From Hermatobates lingyangjiaoensis (Eukaryota > Arthropoda > Insecta > Hemiptera > Hermatobatidae), in NCBI GenBank assembly GCA_026182355.1, contig JAPFBL010000003.1, positions 1,426,001-1,490,000 on the forward strand: DNA of 64,000 nt. The letters are read 5' to 3'. A program made the position numbers and the translations under genes. Under the pieces are notes generated by a model. That model saw only the letters and a program-made list of their open reading frames with translations. It was not told the origin of the DNA and searched no databases. The number at the start of each line of letters is the position of its first letter. The stretch's first letter is position 1. Below, piece by piece: positions 1 through 10,060 of this stretch.

Positions 1-980
1 TTTGATTATTTCTTTTGTTTGTGATTAAATATCTCTGTTACTTATAAATAGGTTTCTGTTTTATTACAAAAATTTTCATACTATTTCTCTTGTTAAACAC
101 TTTAGCAGTGATACTCAACAATCATATATTGTATTACATTCTCAAATAATTAATTTGTATGTTCTTATAACTTGTAGCAATGTCACTTTTTTAGATGTAA
201 ACCTGATAAAGAACACTAACTATATGAAACGAGTTCTCAGTTTTGACATAAAACCATTTTGTGTGGAGAAATAATTTTTGAAATTTCCCATGAAGAGATG
301 ATTGAAATTGATGGTAAAAATAAATAAGTTATAACCTATATTTTTTTTTAAGTTTCTAAGTGTTATTTAAAAAACAGCTTGTGATTACATGTATATAATA
401 CAGTAAGAGATAACAATTCCTTCGAGTGAGGCTCAGCCTTCCTGTCTCTGTTGTATCTGTCTGTGTGACAGTTTTCAGTAATTGTGACATTTTTCCGCGT
501 GGGAGACAGAAAGCTTTGTACATCCCGTAACACAGAGATGACTTGAGACCTCCAGTTATTTTGACAGTACTCCAGTTAATATCCTCACTCTAACCACTAA
601 CATGTATGTATCATTAATGTATGGTTCTAAAAATGTTATCGGTTATATATTTACACAAAGTAATGACCCATTAAAGTGTATACTTTTTAAATTTATTATA
701 CTATATGATAATTTATAAGTTATTACCACAAGCCACTAAGTGTTCATATCACAATTTTAACTAAATTCATATATTCTAAATACCCATTATTTTTCAATTT
801 TAGTTACTTCTTTTTCGACTAATCTCCTTAACTTTTCAGTTGATTAGAATTTTATAATATTACAGTCTGTTCATCACTTCCAGTAATGTTTGCAGTACAA
901 AATCACAACACTATTCTTTTTCTAACTCTAACGTTGTGCAATCAGTTATTATGTGGTATTTACTCATTGTAGGGAAAAAA
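1..980. other. AT-rich DNA, nothing recognised
   Basis: No open frame of note, no repeat shared with the rest of the window and no RNA gene seen. A slightly GC-richer patch around 420-550 has no recognisable coding potential. Confidence 0.5.
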
Positions 981-1030
981 ACTAATGAAATGGTCTCCAC
1001 ATATAAAAAGTTAATGGTATAAACAACGCG

Positions 1031-1056
1031 TTTCGAACACGTAGTGTTCTCCTCAG
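1031..1056 (-). ncRNA. Hammerhead ribozyme-like core, perfect stem II
   Basis: On the minus strand: CTGAGGA (1056-1050), GAACAC paired with GTGTTC around a TAC loop (1049-1035), then GAAA (1034-1031) and CGCGTTG. All invariant hammerhead core positions (C3 U4 G5 A6, G8 A9, G12 A13 A14) are present and the 10.1-11.1 pair is G-C, as in canonical hammerheads. After GAAA only the palindrome ACGCGT is available as helix III, so helix III would be two or three base pairs, or form between two molecules. The cleavage site is not clear. This is the best-preserved core in the window. Confidence 0.55.
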
Positions 1057-1108
1057 ACATTAACTAAAAAATACATTAACTAAAAAAACTCTATTTTTTA
1101 TTTAATGC

Positions 1109-1135
1109 CTGAGGAAGTACACTACGTGTTCGAAA
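1109..1135 (+). ncRNA. Hammerhead-like core, partner arm of FB1
   Basis: CTGAGGA at 1109-1115, an unpaired A, a stem region 1117-1131 with one T-T mismatch, then GAAA at 1132-1135 followed by CGCGTTG. The consensus bases are intact. It differs from the minus-strand arm by a small change at the base of stem II. Confidence 0.45.
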
Positions 1136-1620
1136 CGCGTTGTTTATACCATTAAATTTTTATATGTGGAGACTATTTCATTAGCTTTTTACTCTTCTAT
1201 TTTTTTTATTTATACCTCATGAAATACAGACCAGTTGAAATATTATGCCCGAGTCATAATTTTGAAACCTTATTATCAACAGAAGTACATATCATGGAGG
1301 ACTCTGTACTCAATATGTGTTTTGAGTTGAATACTTGAATAATGAGCTTCGCAAATTGGTTTTTGTGTATGTGAATGCATACATGTGTGCGTGTACGTTA
1401 TGTGTACAGAAAAACTCAAAATCCAAGAAGAGCTATAATCAAGATATTTCACATATAAGTTCCTTTTAGCCGTCAGACGAAACACAAAGCGTATTTTTCG
1501 TTTTAAGAGTACTGTATATGAAAAAAGTAATAGGCGTTTTAATTTGTTCAAAAATCTTTTACTGAATTTTAGTTAAATTCGAGTAGAAATTGTCGTTTAG
1601 TTTGAAGAGCTCAACAGATA

Positions 1621-2386
1621 CAAGGTGTGTAAATAAAGTAGTGAGACTGATTTTTTTTTTAATTTTCTATTCAAATATAATACAATGTGATATTGTCACC
1701 TTCAAAATAGTTCCCTTCGGAAGCCACACAGCGCTGGAGACGGTCCTTCCAATCATTGTAGCATTGCTGGAACTCGGATTCTGGAATGGCCTTGAGCTGG
1801 TCGGTTACAGCAGTTTGTATGTTTTGTAGTGTCCCGAAATGAGTTCCCTTGAGGTGATTTTTCAATCTCGGGAAGAGGAAAAAGTCACAAGGACTCAAGT
1901 CTGGTGAATAAGGAGGCTGAGGAGCAACAGGAATGTTTTTACTGGCCAAAAACTCGTTTATTGAGATGGCAGTGTGACAGGGCGCGTTGTCGTGATGCAA
2001 CACCCACTTGTCGTGGTTCGTCTTCAATCGACTCTCTTCCTTCTGAAAATTCCTTAAACCACCGAAAAACCTGTGCCCTTGATAAAACACGTTCTCCATA
2101 GGCCTCCTGAAGTTTTTCAAAAGTTTCGGTTGCATTATGTCCAAGTGTGAAGCAAAATTTGATTGCACACCGCTGCTCAACTTTGAGGTCACTCATTTTT
2201 AAAACGCTCAAGAAAAAACCATTTCACGAAAACCAACGCTACGGACAAACAAATGACTGTGGCGAGTTCAGATTCATACTGGAGGCGCATCACACGTGCA
2301 CCTGACGCTACTCAAGGCCACGCGTCTCCAGCGTTGCCAGACCGAAAGCGGCGTTGCCAGTCTCACTACTTTATTTACACACCTCG
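1621..2386 (-). mobile_element. mariner-family transposon, internally deleted
   Basis: The element is bounded by terminal inverted repeats of about 29 bp, starting C(A/G)AGGTGTGTAAATAAAG and continuing TAGTGAGACTG, and is flanked on both sides by TA (1619-1620 and 2387-2388), the standard mariner target. It is 766 bp against roughly 1.3 kb for a complete mariner. The transposase remnant runs on the minus strand. The two TIRs differ at one position and remain easy to read, so the insertion is not very old. It lacks an intact transposase and must be nonautonomous. Confidence 0.9.
1671..2196 (-). pseudogene. mariner transposase, central part deleted
   Basis: The first ATG is at 2196-2194 and opens a frame of about 60 residues with the mariner N-terminal helix-turn-helix region: the reading begins MSDLKVEQR and contains QVFRWFKEFSEGRESIEDEP. 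Near 2000-2020 homology switches to a second frame that carries the C-terminal catalytic half: HHDNAPCHTA (second catalytic Asp) and PPYSPDLSPCDFFLF (third Asp, D34D type), ending after NYFEGDNI and stopping at 1671. The two halves are in different frames. The linker, the first catalytic Asp and everything between are missing, so no active transposase can be made. The repeated CGACAA at the junction suggests a microhomology deletion. Confidence 0.88.
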
Positions 2387-2485
2387 TACATACGGATCTT
2401 AAACACAACACAGTAAATAATGGATAATACATAATGAATTCAATCGCTGGTTAAATTGTTAAACTAAGATTGGGTGGGAGAGATA

Positions 2486-2497
2486 GAGTGAGTGAGT

Positions 2498-2530
<33 letters not shown>
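2486..2530. repeat. (GAGT)n / (GA)n microsatellite
   Basis: GTGA-type units pass into a pure GA run of about 20 repeats. Confidence 0.9.
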
Positions 2531-2538
<8 letters not shown>

Positions 2539-2594
2539 TAGTCAGGCTAAATCTACAATGCCTTACAGTTTTAGGACTAACATAGGATTACTTT

Positions 2595-3270
2595 GAATTT
2601 CGTCGTCCCCTCCGAAGAGTGCGAAACCCGTTACCCCGGGACCAGGGCTTGCTACTAGTAGTTAATCACACCCTAACAGGGCGTCACTATAAGGAGTATT
2701 GTTAGTACCTCAGGAGAAAGGATTCATAGAGAGAGATTAAAACCTCTCGATGGCAAACGCCACCTGGTCTGTGCTAGTTATGAGAACTGAACATAAATGG
2801 ACCTGAAGGGACGGTATCTAATCTCCCACTCTCAGCTCCCGTCTAGAGCCGAGCCTCTACTAGGCAAGTAACAGTTGTCCAGTTCAATCAGCTGAGTTCA
2901 AGGTACGTTCCCACTAGTGAGGCTTTGGGGTCTTTAGCTCTCCGATATGCTAAGCAGGCATCCTCCTGAGAAGTTACAGCTTCTAACACAGAGTCTACCC
3001 AACTTGGGTGAGAACCAACAACCACTACGAGTCCAACGGCAGTTGGCAGGATGGAGAGAGAGCCCCTCCATGGGCCCCACACCACCCGTAGTACCGACTT
3101 GTTTTAAGAATTTCGAATCGAACTCCAGACCAAAGGTCCTACTGAACCTGATCAGCTGCAGGTAAGGTCTGTGGCCTTTGTAGTCCCTGGTTCAAAGAAT
3201 CTGTGGATATAAAGCCAATACAGCTATTGGCAGAGCTGCATGGCCCAACTAGGGGCGTAAAAAAATTAAA
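2595..3270 (+). repeat. Dispersed repeat family B, copy 1
   Basis: This stretch matches 24815-25550 in reverse complement along its length, with many substitutions. Shared landmarks are CTACTAGTAGTT near 2652, ATGCTAAGCAGGCATCCTCC near 2947, and CTAGGGGCG near 3250. The plus-strand end runs into an A-rich tract (3259-3276), which may be the 3' tail of a retrotransposed element. The minus strand has a 65-codon open frame (2888-3085) beginning MVWGPWRGSL that is eroded in the other copy; I do not recognise it. TTTCGAATCGAACT near 3112 resembles an RNA polymerase III B box on the minus strand, but no A box at the right spacing was found. Class unknown. Confidence 0.7.
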
Positions 3271-3276
3271 AAACAA

Positions 3277-3782
3277 TATAGAGAGAGAGTGAGGAATCAG
3301 AGAAATAACAATTAAACTTGTGATTTTTAATAGTGCTTCAAAGAACGAATATGCAAGATTAGGATGCCGCCTAAGGTTTTATTGAATCACATATTGTTTC
3401 TCATTAAAATCTGCTGTATTTTATTTAGTACCTGAATTTAGTAGTAAGTGTAACTCAAAATTAATAACTTAAGTTAAATGGCAATTATTAGTCGAAAAAT
3501 TATTTTTTTCGTGAGAAAATTTGATTTATTATTATATCATAAAAATTTCTACTCGATAGATTATTTCTAATAAATTTGCAGAAACTTATAATTGAGACTA
3601 TTTATACTACAATACAGTAAAACAATGGAACTATAACGGTATATTATATTATATTATATCGGTAGAACAATAAAGCCTGTTGTATTAATAAGTATTGTTG
3701 ATATTATCAATGTTCATTTGCATGGTTATGCAAATAAAAGACGTACGACTTATCACATCAATTTTTTTTATATAAAATTATA
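3277..3782. other. AT-rich DNA, nothing recognised
   Basis: Contains a short (TATAT) run near 3640-3660. No coding or structured feature seen. Confidence 0.5.
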
Positions 3783-4083
3783 TTATCATTAGTACAACGA
3801 CAGCTGATCGTAATATTATTAGATTGCGACTACCTATACAAGATAAGAAAGCACGAAACTCCCGAGTGCTTGTATTGCTCAGCAATAGACGGTGTGGAGC
3901 ACACATTCTTTGTAAGTAAGAAATGGAATAGCCAGAGAAGTGATTTCATGAAGAAAATTGGTATATTCTCCCCCAGAAACCATCATGACCAAAATGATAG
4001 AGATGACTGATGTATGGAAAATGGTTGACGGCCTAGTCAAAAGTATCCTCTCTACAAAAAAGAGGCACTTAGAAGGGAATGAC
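3783..4083 (+). pseudogene. Non-LTR retrotransposon (R1/Jockey-like) 3' coding fragment
   Basis: The plus frame reads DYLYKIRKHETPECLYC then GVEHTFFVSKKW. This matches the C-terminal zinc-knuckle region of R1/Jockey/LOA-type LINE reverse transcriptases (CxxC, H-x-F-F, then a Cys that is Ser here, then W). A stop follows at about 4009. In another frame the text continues as ETIMTKMIEMTDVWKMVDGL and KSILSTKKR, matching the usual last segment of such proteins, so a frameshift separates the halves. The rest of the reverse transcriptase is absent, as expected for a 5'-truncated LINE. No clear tail or target-site duplication was found. Confidence 0.72.
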
Positions 4084-4250
4084 TAATTCTAAATCCAAGG
4101 ATGCCTTTCGTAAAGTAATGAATAGCCTAGTCTGAGGTAATGTGTGAAACAGTTCCAGGCTAGTGTCCAAGAAGAAAAGAGGGTGTTTTAGTAGGTAGTC
4201 TGGTTTACTGGGAACCCAGCACAATGTGCGTAAATGCATTTCACCTCCTT

Positions 4251-4265
4251 CCCCCCCCCCCCCCC
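4251..4265. repeat. Poly-C tract
   Basis: Fifteen consecutive C residues on the plus strand; could form G-quadruplex or i-motif structures, and is prone to sequencing error. Confidence 0.9.
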
Positions 4266-5112
4266 ACCAAATTATTAGTTTTTAGTTTGTAACAATAGTA
4301 GGTTTTTCATATTTCCTTAATTCTTTTACATCTACTTGACAATTCAGGTTACTAACATATGGTTTAGAAATTGAATCCATTAAAAAAAGTTTGATGTTTT
4401 TTGACTTGAACATTAACTTCAGTAGATTTATCTCTAAAATGTAAGTATCCACTTGTTGGTGGTCCGTCAGAATGTTTTCCCTCCAAAGGTTCACTTGCAA
4501 TTATTGGCATGGTTTTAGCAAACTTCTTCTAAGGGTAGTTGATTGCTTGTAGCTTCAACCAAGACTTGGCACATCTAAAAACTTCTCTATAGATATACTA
4601 AATGTAACTATCTTTTAGCTGAGTAAAAAATTACACATAAAGAGTTAACACCAAAAATATTTCAATACAAACAAATCAAAAATATAATTTAACATTTTCC
4701 AATAACCATTTTTGTTTTCTTTAAATTAATACTATTTGATTTAATTCATAATTAAACAGTTCATTAACTCATACATATTTACTCAGTTTTAATTTATACA
4801 TATAAAGTTGATGTTATTTTCATTAAGTCCTTTCCATTGCTGAAATTAGTAAATGAAGGTAAATAGCAATAATTACTGAAAAGTATTTTTCTTTCTATTT
4901 ATGATTTTTATAATGTATTATAATACTTTATAATATTTATAAAAATTATGCCATTTTCCCTTCAACTAACAGTTAGCTCAACAGCGAACTTAGAAGTACA
5001 TTCTAAGTATAATTTTGGTTCAAATTTTAATTTGATCCATCAAACCATGTAGTCTCTACCGTGCCCCCAAACCTTTTGATATACATCCCCTCCTTCCCAC
5101 CTACCGAATACG
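4266..5112. other. AT-rich DNA, nothing recognised
   Basis: No supported gene or shared repeat. The open frame on the minus strand at 4282-4500 is short and resembles nothing I know. Confidence 0.5.
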
Positions 5113-5143
<31 letters not shown>

Positions 5144-5170
5144 GCTTTCTTGACCACAATTACTAATAAA

Positions 5171-5529
5171 CACTTTTTTTCTTCTCGGAATTTAGTCAGG
5201 GCTGATGTTTGGAATCACCTTTTTGCCAACGTTTCGTCTTTATTTTAAGACATTCTCAGGGCTGTAAACTAACAAAAAACAATGGACACTTGTCATAGCT
5301 ATTTTGCATATATCATAAAAAATTCAAAAAACTTACATTATTAGAAGCTAGCCTTGAGTAAGTAAGTTTTTTTGAATTTATTATGATGAATGTAAAATAG
5401 ATATAACAAATTTTCATTATTTTTTGTTAGTTTATAGCCCTGAGGATGTCTTAAAATAAAGACGAAACGTTGGCGAAAAGGTGATTCCAAATATCAACCC
5501 TTATCAAATTCCAAGAAGAAGAAAAAGTG
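5171..5529. mobile_element. Foldback element FB2 with hammerhead-like cores
   Basis: Inverted arms of about 160 bp (from 5171, and up to 5529) flank an AT-rich centre. A (TA)n run lies just outside the left arm (5113-5137). Both arms carry the outward-reading block AGCCCTGA(G)(G/A)A, TGTCTTAAAATAAAGAC, then GAAACGTTGGCG. The right arm keeps the full hammerhead consensus; the left arm has A in place of G8. Related GAAACGTTGGC blocks occur at 25932, 54350, 54610 and 57770, so this is a family. Probable Penelope-like terminal-repeat pair. Confidence 0.62.
5440..5467 (+). ncRNA. Hammerhead-like core in FB2 right arm
   Basis: CTGAGGA (5440-5446), one unpaired T, stem II GTCTT paired with AAGAC around an A-rich loop (5448-5463), then GAAA (5464-5467) followed by CGTTGGC. 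The consensus bases are all present. The extra base after A9 recurs in most cores of this window. Confidence 0.5.
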
Positions 5530-6886
5530 TAGTATAATCAAAATGAACATCAAATCTCGACTTTGGTGACCTTTATACCAGAAAAATTGTCAAAATCTTG
5601 ATACCGTATTTTCACATGATCGCTATACTGTACTTTTAGTAAAATAGAAGTTAAATAAAATAAAAACTCGTAGAGCAAACAATGAACTGCTCTAGATGCC
5701 AAACAATCTCCTACAATGAGGTAATTTTAGTTTAGTGTGAGAAAGGTAAGAATAAAATATAAATTTCAAATGTGATATATAATTAATTATTTTATTTGTT
5801 CGACCTATCTTACAGATGTAAATAAACTGGAATGTCAGCCTTAAGCGTTTGACTTAAAATTAACAAAACTGAATAATTCGTATTATATTTTAGACTTTTT
5901 CTATCAGACAACTGATGCACCTTCCAATTTCAAGTAAAAAAGTCGGTCACTATAAACCACGGCTTCATTTAATTAGCAAACAGCCTTCTTTAGATGTTTA
6001 CAGAGAATAGCTATTACTGTTAACAGATTTTTTTTATTAGACTTGCATTTACGAAGTTGCTATTGAAATCACAATTATAAGCAGACTTTTTTTATTTCAG
6101 AAATGTGGTTGAGACTATAGATAAGTAAATAGGGAATGTTCATCCAAAAGTATCAGACTGACATCTCAAGGCCCAGGAGATGCTAAGACAGTATTTTTGA
6201 ACTTTTTACGACCTACCTTTGTTGTTTAGATGACAACACTCAAGTGCAATTAACAGAAGATCATAAATAGACGGAACTCTCTGCTTTGTGTAAATCAGAC
6301 AGTCTGTTAGGCACATTGGGCAGTTAACTGTCTGTTCCACAAGTAGTTAACTTTTTATACCCAGCTGTCATTGAGTGTTGGGAGATCTGAGTGTTTAAGG
6401 ACCACTCTTACGCACTAATTTATTTAAGATGATTCTATTTGTAGGTTTAGTATTTCTGGCTAAAATCCTTTCCTCTGCTAGCGGTCTCTTAAAAGTATTC
6501 ATCTTCTCTTGAAACAAGTCACTTTATGTTCAACTCTTCTACTCCTAATTCCAAAAACAACGTATATTCAAACAAGTTAATAGATATGACATTATTTACA
6601 TTTGATTACTAAACCCGTGTAGTATACGAAAGCTTAGTTTGTAACCCAATCATAGACAGATAAAGCATCAAAAAAAAACTCTGTAACTAATACTAGAATA
6701 ATATTGTTAGAACAGTGAATTTTCGTTAACTCAATCACTTACTTATATGCTTTCACATTCAAAACCAGTAAAAACATTAATATACTGTTTAAATTGAAAT
6801 TAATTTACAATAATGTGAAGTATCAATATAAAACATTTTAATAAAATTGTTTAATATCAAATAATGAAGAATTATATAGGTTCATA
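5530..6886. other. AT-rich DNA; end fragment of family C near 5575-5650
   Basis: The block GTCAAAATCTTGATACC ... CACATGATCGCTATACT near 5588-5630 matches the right end of family C (compare 37158-37200 and 49800-49845). Otherwise nothing recognised. Confidence 0.45.
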
Positions 6887-7125
6887 GTGTATATATATAT
6901 ATATATATATATCAATGATCAAACCACAATATGAAGTGGGTAAACAAGACTAAGATCTTTCAACCATAACAAGTAGTCTTCGTCAGATTCAAAAACTCAG
7001 TTGGGTTTTTGACTCTGAGGAAGACCACTTGTTACGTTTGAAATACTCGTATCTTAGTCTTGTTTACACATTTCATATTGTGGTTTGATCATTGATTATT
7101 ATTTCACTTGTTTATGTGAAATCAT
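6887..7125. mobile_element. Foldback element FB3 at (TA)n
   Basis: A (TA)n run (6887-6912) leads into inverted arms of about 80-90 bp: TCAATGATCAAACCACAATA at the left and its complement at 7076-7096. The family recurs at 44100-44300 and 53074-53352. Both arms read outward as GTTTTTGA, then CTGACGA or CTGAGGA, a stem region with CTTGTTA in its loop, then GAAA. The element then extends through TTATTTCACTTGTTTATGTG on the right only, before another (TA)n. Inferred Penelope-like terminal-repeat pair. Confidence 0.62.
6958..6986 (-). ncRNA. Hammerhead-like core in FB3 left arm
   Basis: Minus strand: CTGACGA (6986-6980), unpaired A, stem GACTA paired with TGGTT (wobbles allowed) around a CTTGT-type loop, then GAAA (6961-6958). 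The partner arm has CTGAGGA at 7015-7021 and GAAA at 7040-7043 but a poorly paired stem II. Confidence 0.42.
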
Positions 7126-7144
7126 TTATATATATATATTTTTT

Positions 7145-7276
7145 AGTTAGCTTCAGCTACTCAAAGGGACTACTTCTACCCGATGACGATGACTGTCGAA
7201 ATATCGTTTTGAGTCTTTTGTGTGTGTCTTTATTTGTTTTTCTCTTTCCTGTGTGAATTATATATATATATATATA
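7145..7276 (+). mobile_element. Half foldback, CGAAATATCG family, next to (TA)n
   Basis: Contains CCGATGA (7180-7186), a short weak stem, then GAAATATCG (7198-7206), followed by a T-rich stretch with TGTGTGTCTTT and then (TA)n at 7258-7276. The same family occurs on the minus strand at 19846-19990, 53636-53715 and 54166-54250. U4 of the hammerhead consensus is C here, so this core is probably inactive. Confidence 0.5.
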
Positions 7277-7341
7277 GTTCAATATAGATAATGAAACATA
7301 GACAAAAATTAATTTTTTAGGTTTTTTATCTATATTGAACT
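7276..7341. repeat. Short inverted repeat adjoining (TA)n
   Basis: AGTTCAATATAGATA (7276-7290) and its complement (7327-7341) flank a 36-bp AT-rich centre. No ribozyme core or ORF is present; it may be a terminally deleted foldback. Confidence 0.6.
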
Positions 7342-8849
7342 TTATTTACCCGTTTTGGATCGTATTTTTATCTAAAAAGTTTACATTTATATACATAAAT
7401 AGTAAATTTTGATAGCATACCTTCCTCAAGACATATATTATTGAAAATTACACCAGATTGATTTGATATCTGTTAACTGATATGATGTACCATTATTTTA
7501 TAAATTAGTTTATAGGTTTCATAATGTGAATAATAAATTATTTAAACATATTAATGAATTATTTTTTGAAAGACAAGTTTTTTTTTCAATAAATATCTTT
7601 TCTTGACAAAAGAAAGTCTTCTTTTGTCTGGATTTAAGTTTAAAAGTAATTTATGAAGGAATGTAAAAGATTGTGTTTATTTGATCAACAAATATATTTT
7701 CTATTTTTAATAGTTTTTATAAAAGCAATCATTATTGTCGAAAAGCTTCTAAGCAATAGTATTCATGAATATTGTATATAGTACTGTTTCAGCTTTATAT
7801 ACATATTACATTTATACATATTATTAGATTATACATATATATATATTGATTTATATCAACGATCAACAAATTAAACAATGAAATATCTGTAACAATATAT
7901 TATCAATCATAATGAGGGGTGCATTTGAAGTAGTAGAGGTAATATATTTCCTCTACTATGTTAAAATATATTATAATTTTAATATTATAATATTAATAGG
8001 TTGTCAGGAAACAACCTAACTGGTTCACATAACCCCAAATATTTTAACATATAACAGCCTAATTATATATGTGTAGTCTGAAAAATTTAAGGAAAACGCA
8101 ATTATGTGCAACCATTTAATTATTAATTAACCAGAGACACGAAGACACACAATGTATCTCCAAAATTATATGGATAATGAAGCAAAGGAAATTCTTGACT
8201 TATTCATGTGTGCAGTAGTTATTGAAAAACAGTGCCTGAATCTGTGAATTCTTCTTTCACCGGCCAAATCAAAGTTGCACACAATGCCTGCTAAAAATAT
8301 GTATTAACATTTTTTGTGGATACTTATTGAAATTATGACTAATATGCAAGTTTTTTTTTTAATATAATATCATGTTTAAGCAACAGAAATGATCCGATAT
8401 TGGGCTGAATTTTGAAATATTTACCCAAACGTGCAAAGGAAGTTCTTCAATTCACTGTCAGAGGAAGGTGAATTGAAATAACTTGAAATGTATCCGTCTT
8501 ACAGAAGTAAGAGCAATTAGTTCAAGAGTTTATCAACGTCTGAAGAACAGGAATCTTCATAAAAAGCCTATTAATCTCCTTCTTAAAAATGCCATCATGT
8601 CTTCCCTATTTTTTTTCTAAATTGTACTATTCCTAATATAGATTATGAGGGGGATTTTTATCGAATTTTAAAGTAATAATATGATACATTGTTGTTTTAA
8701 TTTTGAATGCATATATGGTAAGCACGAATTTATATATAAGGTTGTTTAAATTAAAAAAAAAAATATTATGGTTTCGTATGGAAATGCCAAATGCGTTTCT
8801 ATATTAGGGGAATCGTTGAAATAAATTGTGGTGAAACAAAGCATAGGAA
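7342..8849. other. AT-rich DNA, nothing recognised
   Basis: Very AT-rich. The phrase AACATATAA(C)GGCCTAATTATATA occurs at about 8047 and again near 9346, followed in both by GTGTGGTCTG-like text, so a short dispersed repeat is present at each site. Confidence 0.45.
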
Positions 8850-9060
8850 GTATGGTGGAGGGAGGGTAGCACAGCTACCTGCGGGCTTCCTGGGGCTGCT
8901 CCACAGACCTCAGTGACACGCGTCGTTAGCCCTGCGTCCTCACCATTTGACCGACGCCTTCACAAAACACAACCATGTAAACATTCCTCTAATTTACATG
9001 ACAGGATGCCCTGTCATCCCTCTGTCCTTCGCTCAGTTTCAGCTGACAAGCCCCGTCATT
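8850..9060. other. GC-richer island, possible conserved noncoding element
   Basis: About 200 bp of balanced composition in very AT-rich surroundings, with no open frame and no similarity to the repeats here. It contains GTAAACA (forkhead-like) near 8977 and the local inverted pair ACAGGATG/CCTGTCATC near 9002-9020. A regulatory role is only a guess from composition. Confidence 0.25.
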
Positions 9061-9879
9061 TGTTTTATTATGTCCTTCCTTTAACAACTTAGAAAAGTAT
9101 TATTTAGCCGCGATATCAGTAATTAGCACGTCACTATAACTGGAATTTTTTTTCCAGTAACTTACAAAAATGTAAACTGCTTTTCAAATACATCATATTT
9201 TACTTTGAGTAGTGAATGTATTGACATTTAAAATATCAAGCAAATCTAAGAATAAAGATTATGAATAAATTAAACTGTATTTGAAATCATCTGTTGGCAA
9301 GTATAAACTAATTTAATATTATATGATTTTTTATGATTAGTAACATATAACGGCCTAATTATATACGTGTGGTCTGCACGATTTAGTGAAGACGCAAAAT
9401 AATGATAGACAACAATATGACTTTAATTCACATTTATATATGAATTATAAATTATGAACAGAACTATAAACCAAATTATTAGCTGTTATCTTAATAATAT
9501 ACAATCATCTTCCACATATGAATAAAGAACAATAGAAATAAAAATTATATTTTGTAACAACGTAATATTTTTTGATAAGAAGGAAGTTCCAGCTACACAT
9601 AACGATAACTTTTTCATTAAATTACAGTACTAAGGTCTTATATTTTATTACACTATTTGAATATGTAAATTTGTTTATACTAAGAACTCATTACAAAGAT
9701 ATGCAGTGCTAAAAAACTAATTAAGGTAGCCTAAAAAAACAATTGTGCAGCCTGGAATAAGGAAATAACGGCGAGAGGACTGGGTACACAGATTCTACTT
9801 GCATTGCATTCAGGGTAGTGGTATGACTGATATGAATTCTACTGTATGGACGTTGTATTACAAGCTGTACTGGCTTGTT
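9061..9879. other. AT-rich DNA with one short dispersed repeat
   Basis: Shares a short block with 8047-8075 near 9346. Otherwise nothing recognised. Confidence 0.4.
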
Positions 9880-10060
9880 TTCACAATTTGCATGAAACAG
9901 CGAGGCTAAGTTATGTGGGTGTCGGTGGGCAGACTTGATCGGGCCCTTGGAAAGGCTAAAGGCATATTTGGTTAGGGAGCCGGCAACGCCAAGTCCCCCA
10001 TTATGTTGCTAATGTCTCCCCAACGCGCCCTCTACAAACAACCCAACAACAACCTTGGAC
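9880..10060. other. GC-richer island, function unknown
   Basis: Balanced composition with GGGCCCTTGG, GGGAGCCGGC and GCGCCCTC. No ORF or repeat similarity seen. Could be a noncoding regulatory block or a small unrecognised repeat. Confidence 0.22.

Larger units (their letters stand above)
981..1185. mobile_element. Foldback element FB1 with paired hammerhead-like cores
   Basis: Two arms of about 80 bp (981-1062 and 1101-1185) are near-perfect inverted copies around a 40-bp AT-rich centre. Each arm, read outward from the centre, contains a hammerhead-type core: CTGAGGA, a stem-loop, then GAAACGCGTTG. The minus-strand arm has a perfect 6-bp stem II and the plus-strand arm has one mismatch plus an extra base. 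Outside the core the arms can also pair as GTTAATG with CATTAAC, which may be helix I. No protein is encoded. Inference: an inverted pair of terminal repeats from a Penelope-like retroelement or a nonautonomous derivative. Arm identity and boundaries are seen; the assignment is not proven. Confidence 0.65.

Noticed and set aside
1671..1829. Plus-strand frame overlapping the mariner
   Set aside because: Antisense to the transposase; TIRs and motifs fix the coding strand as minus.
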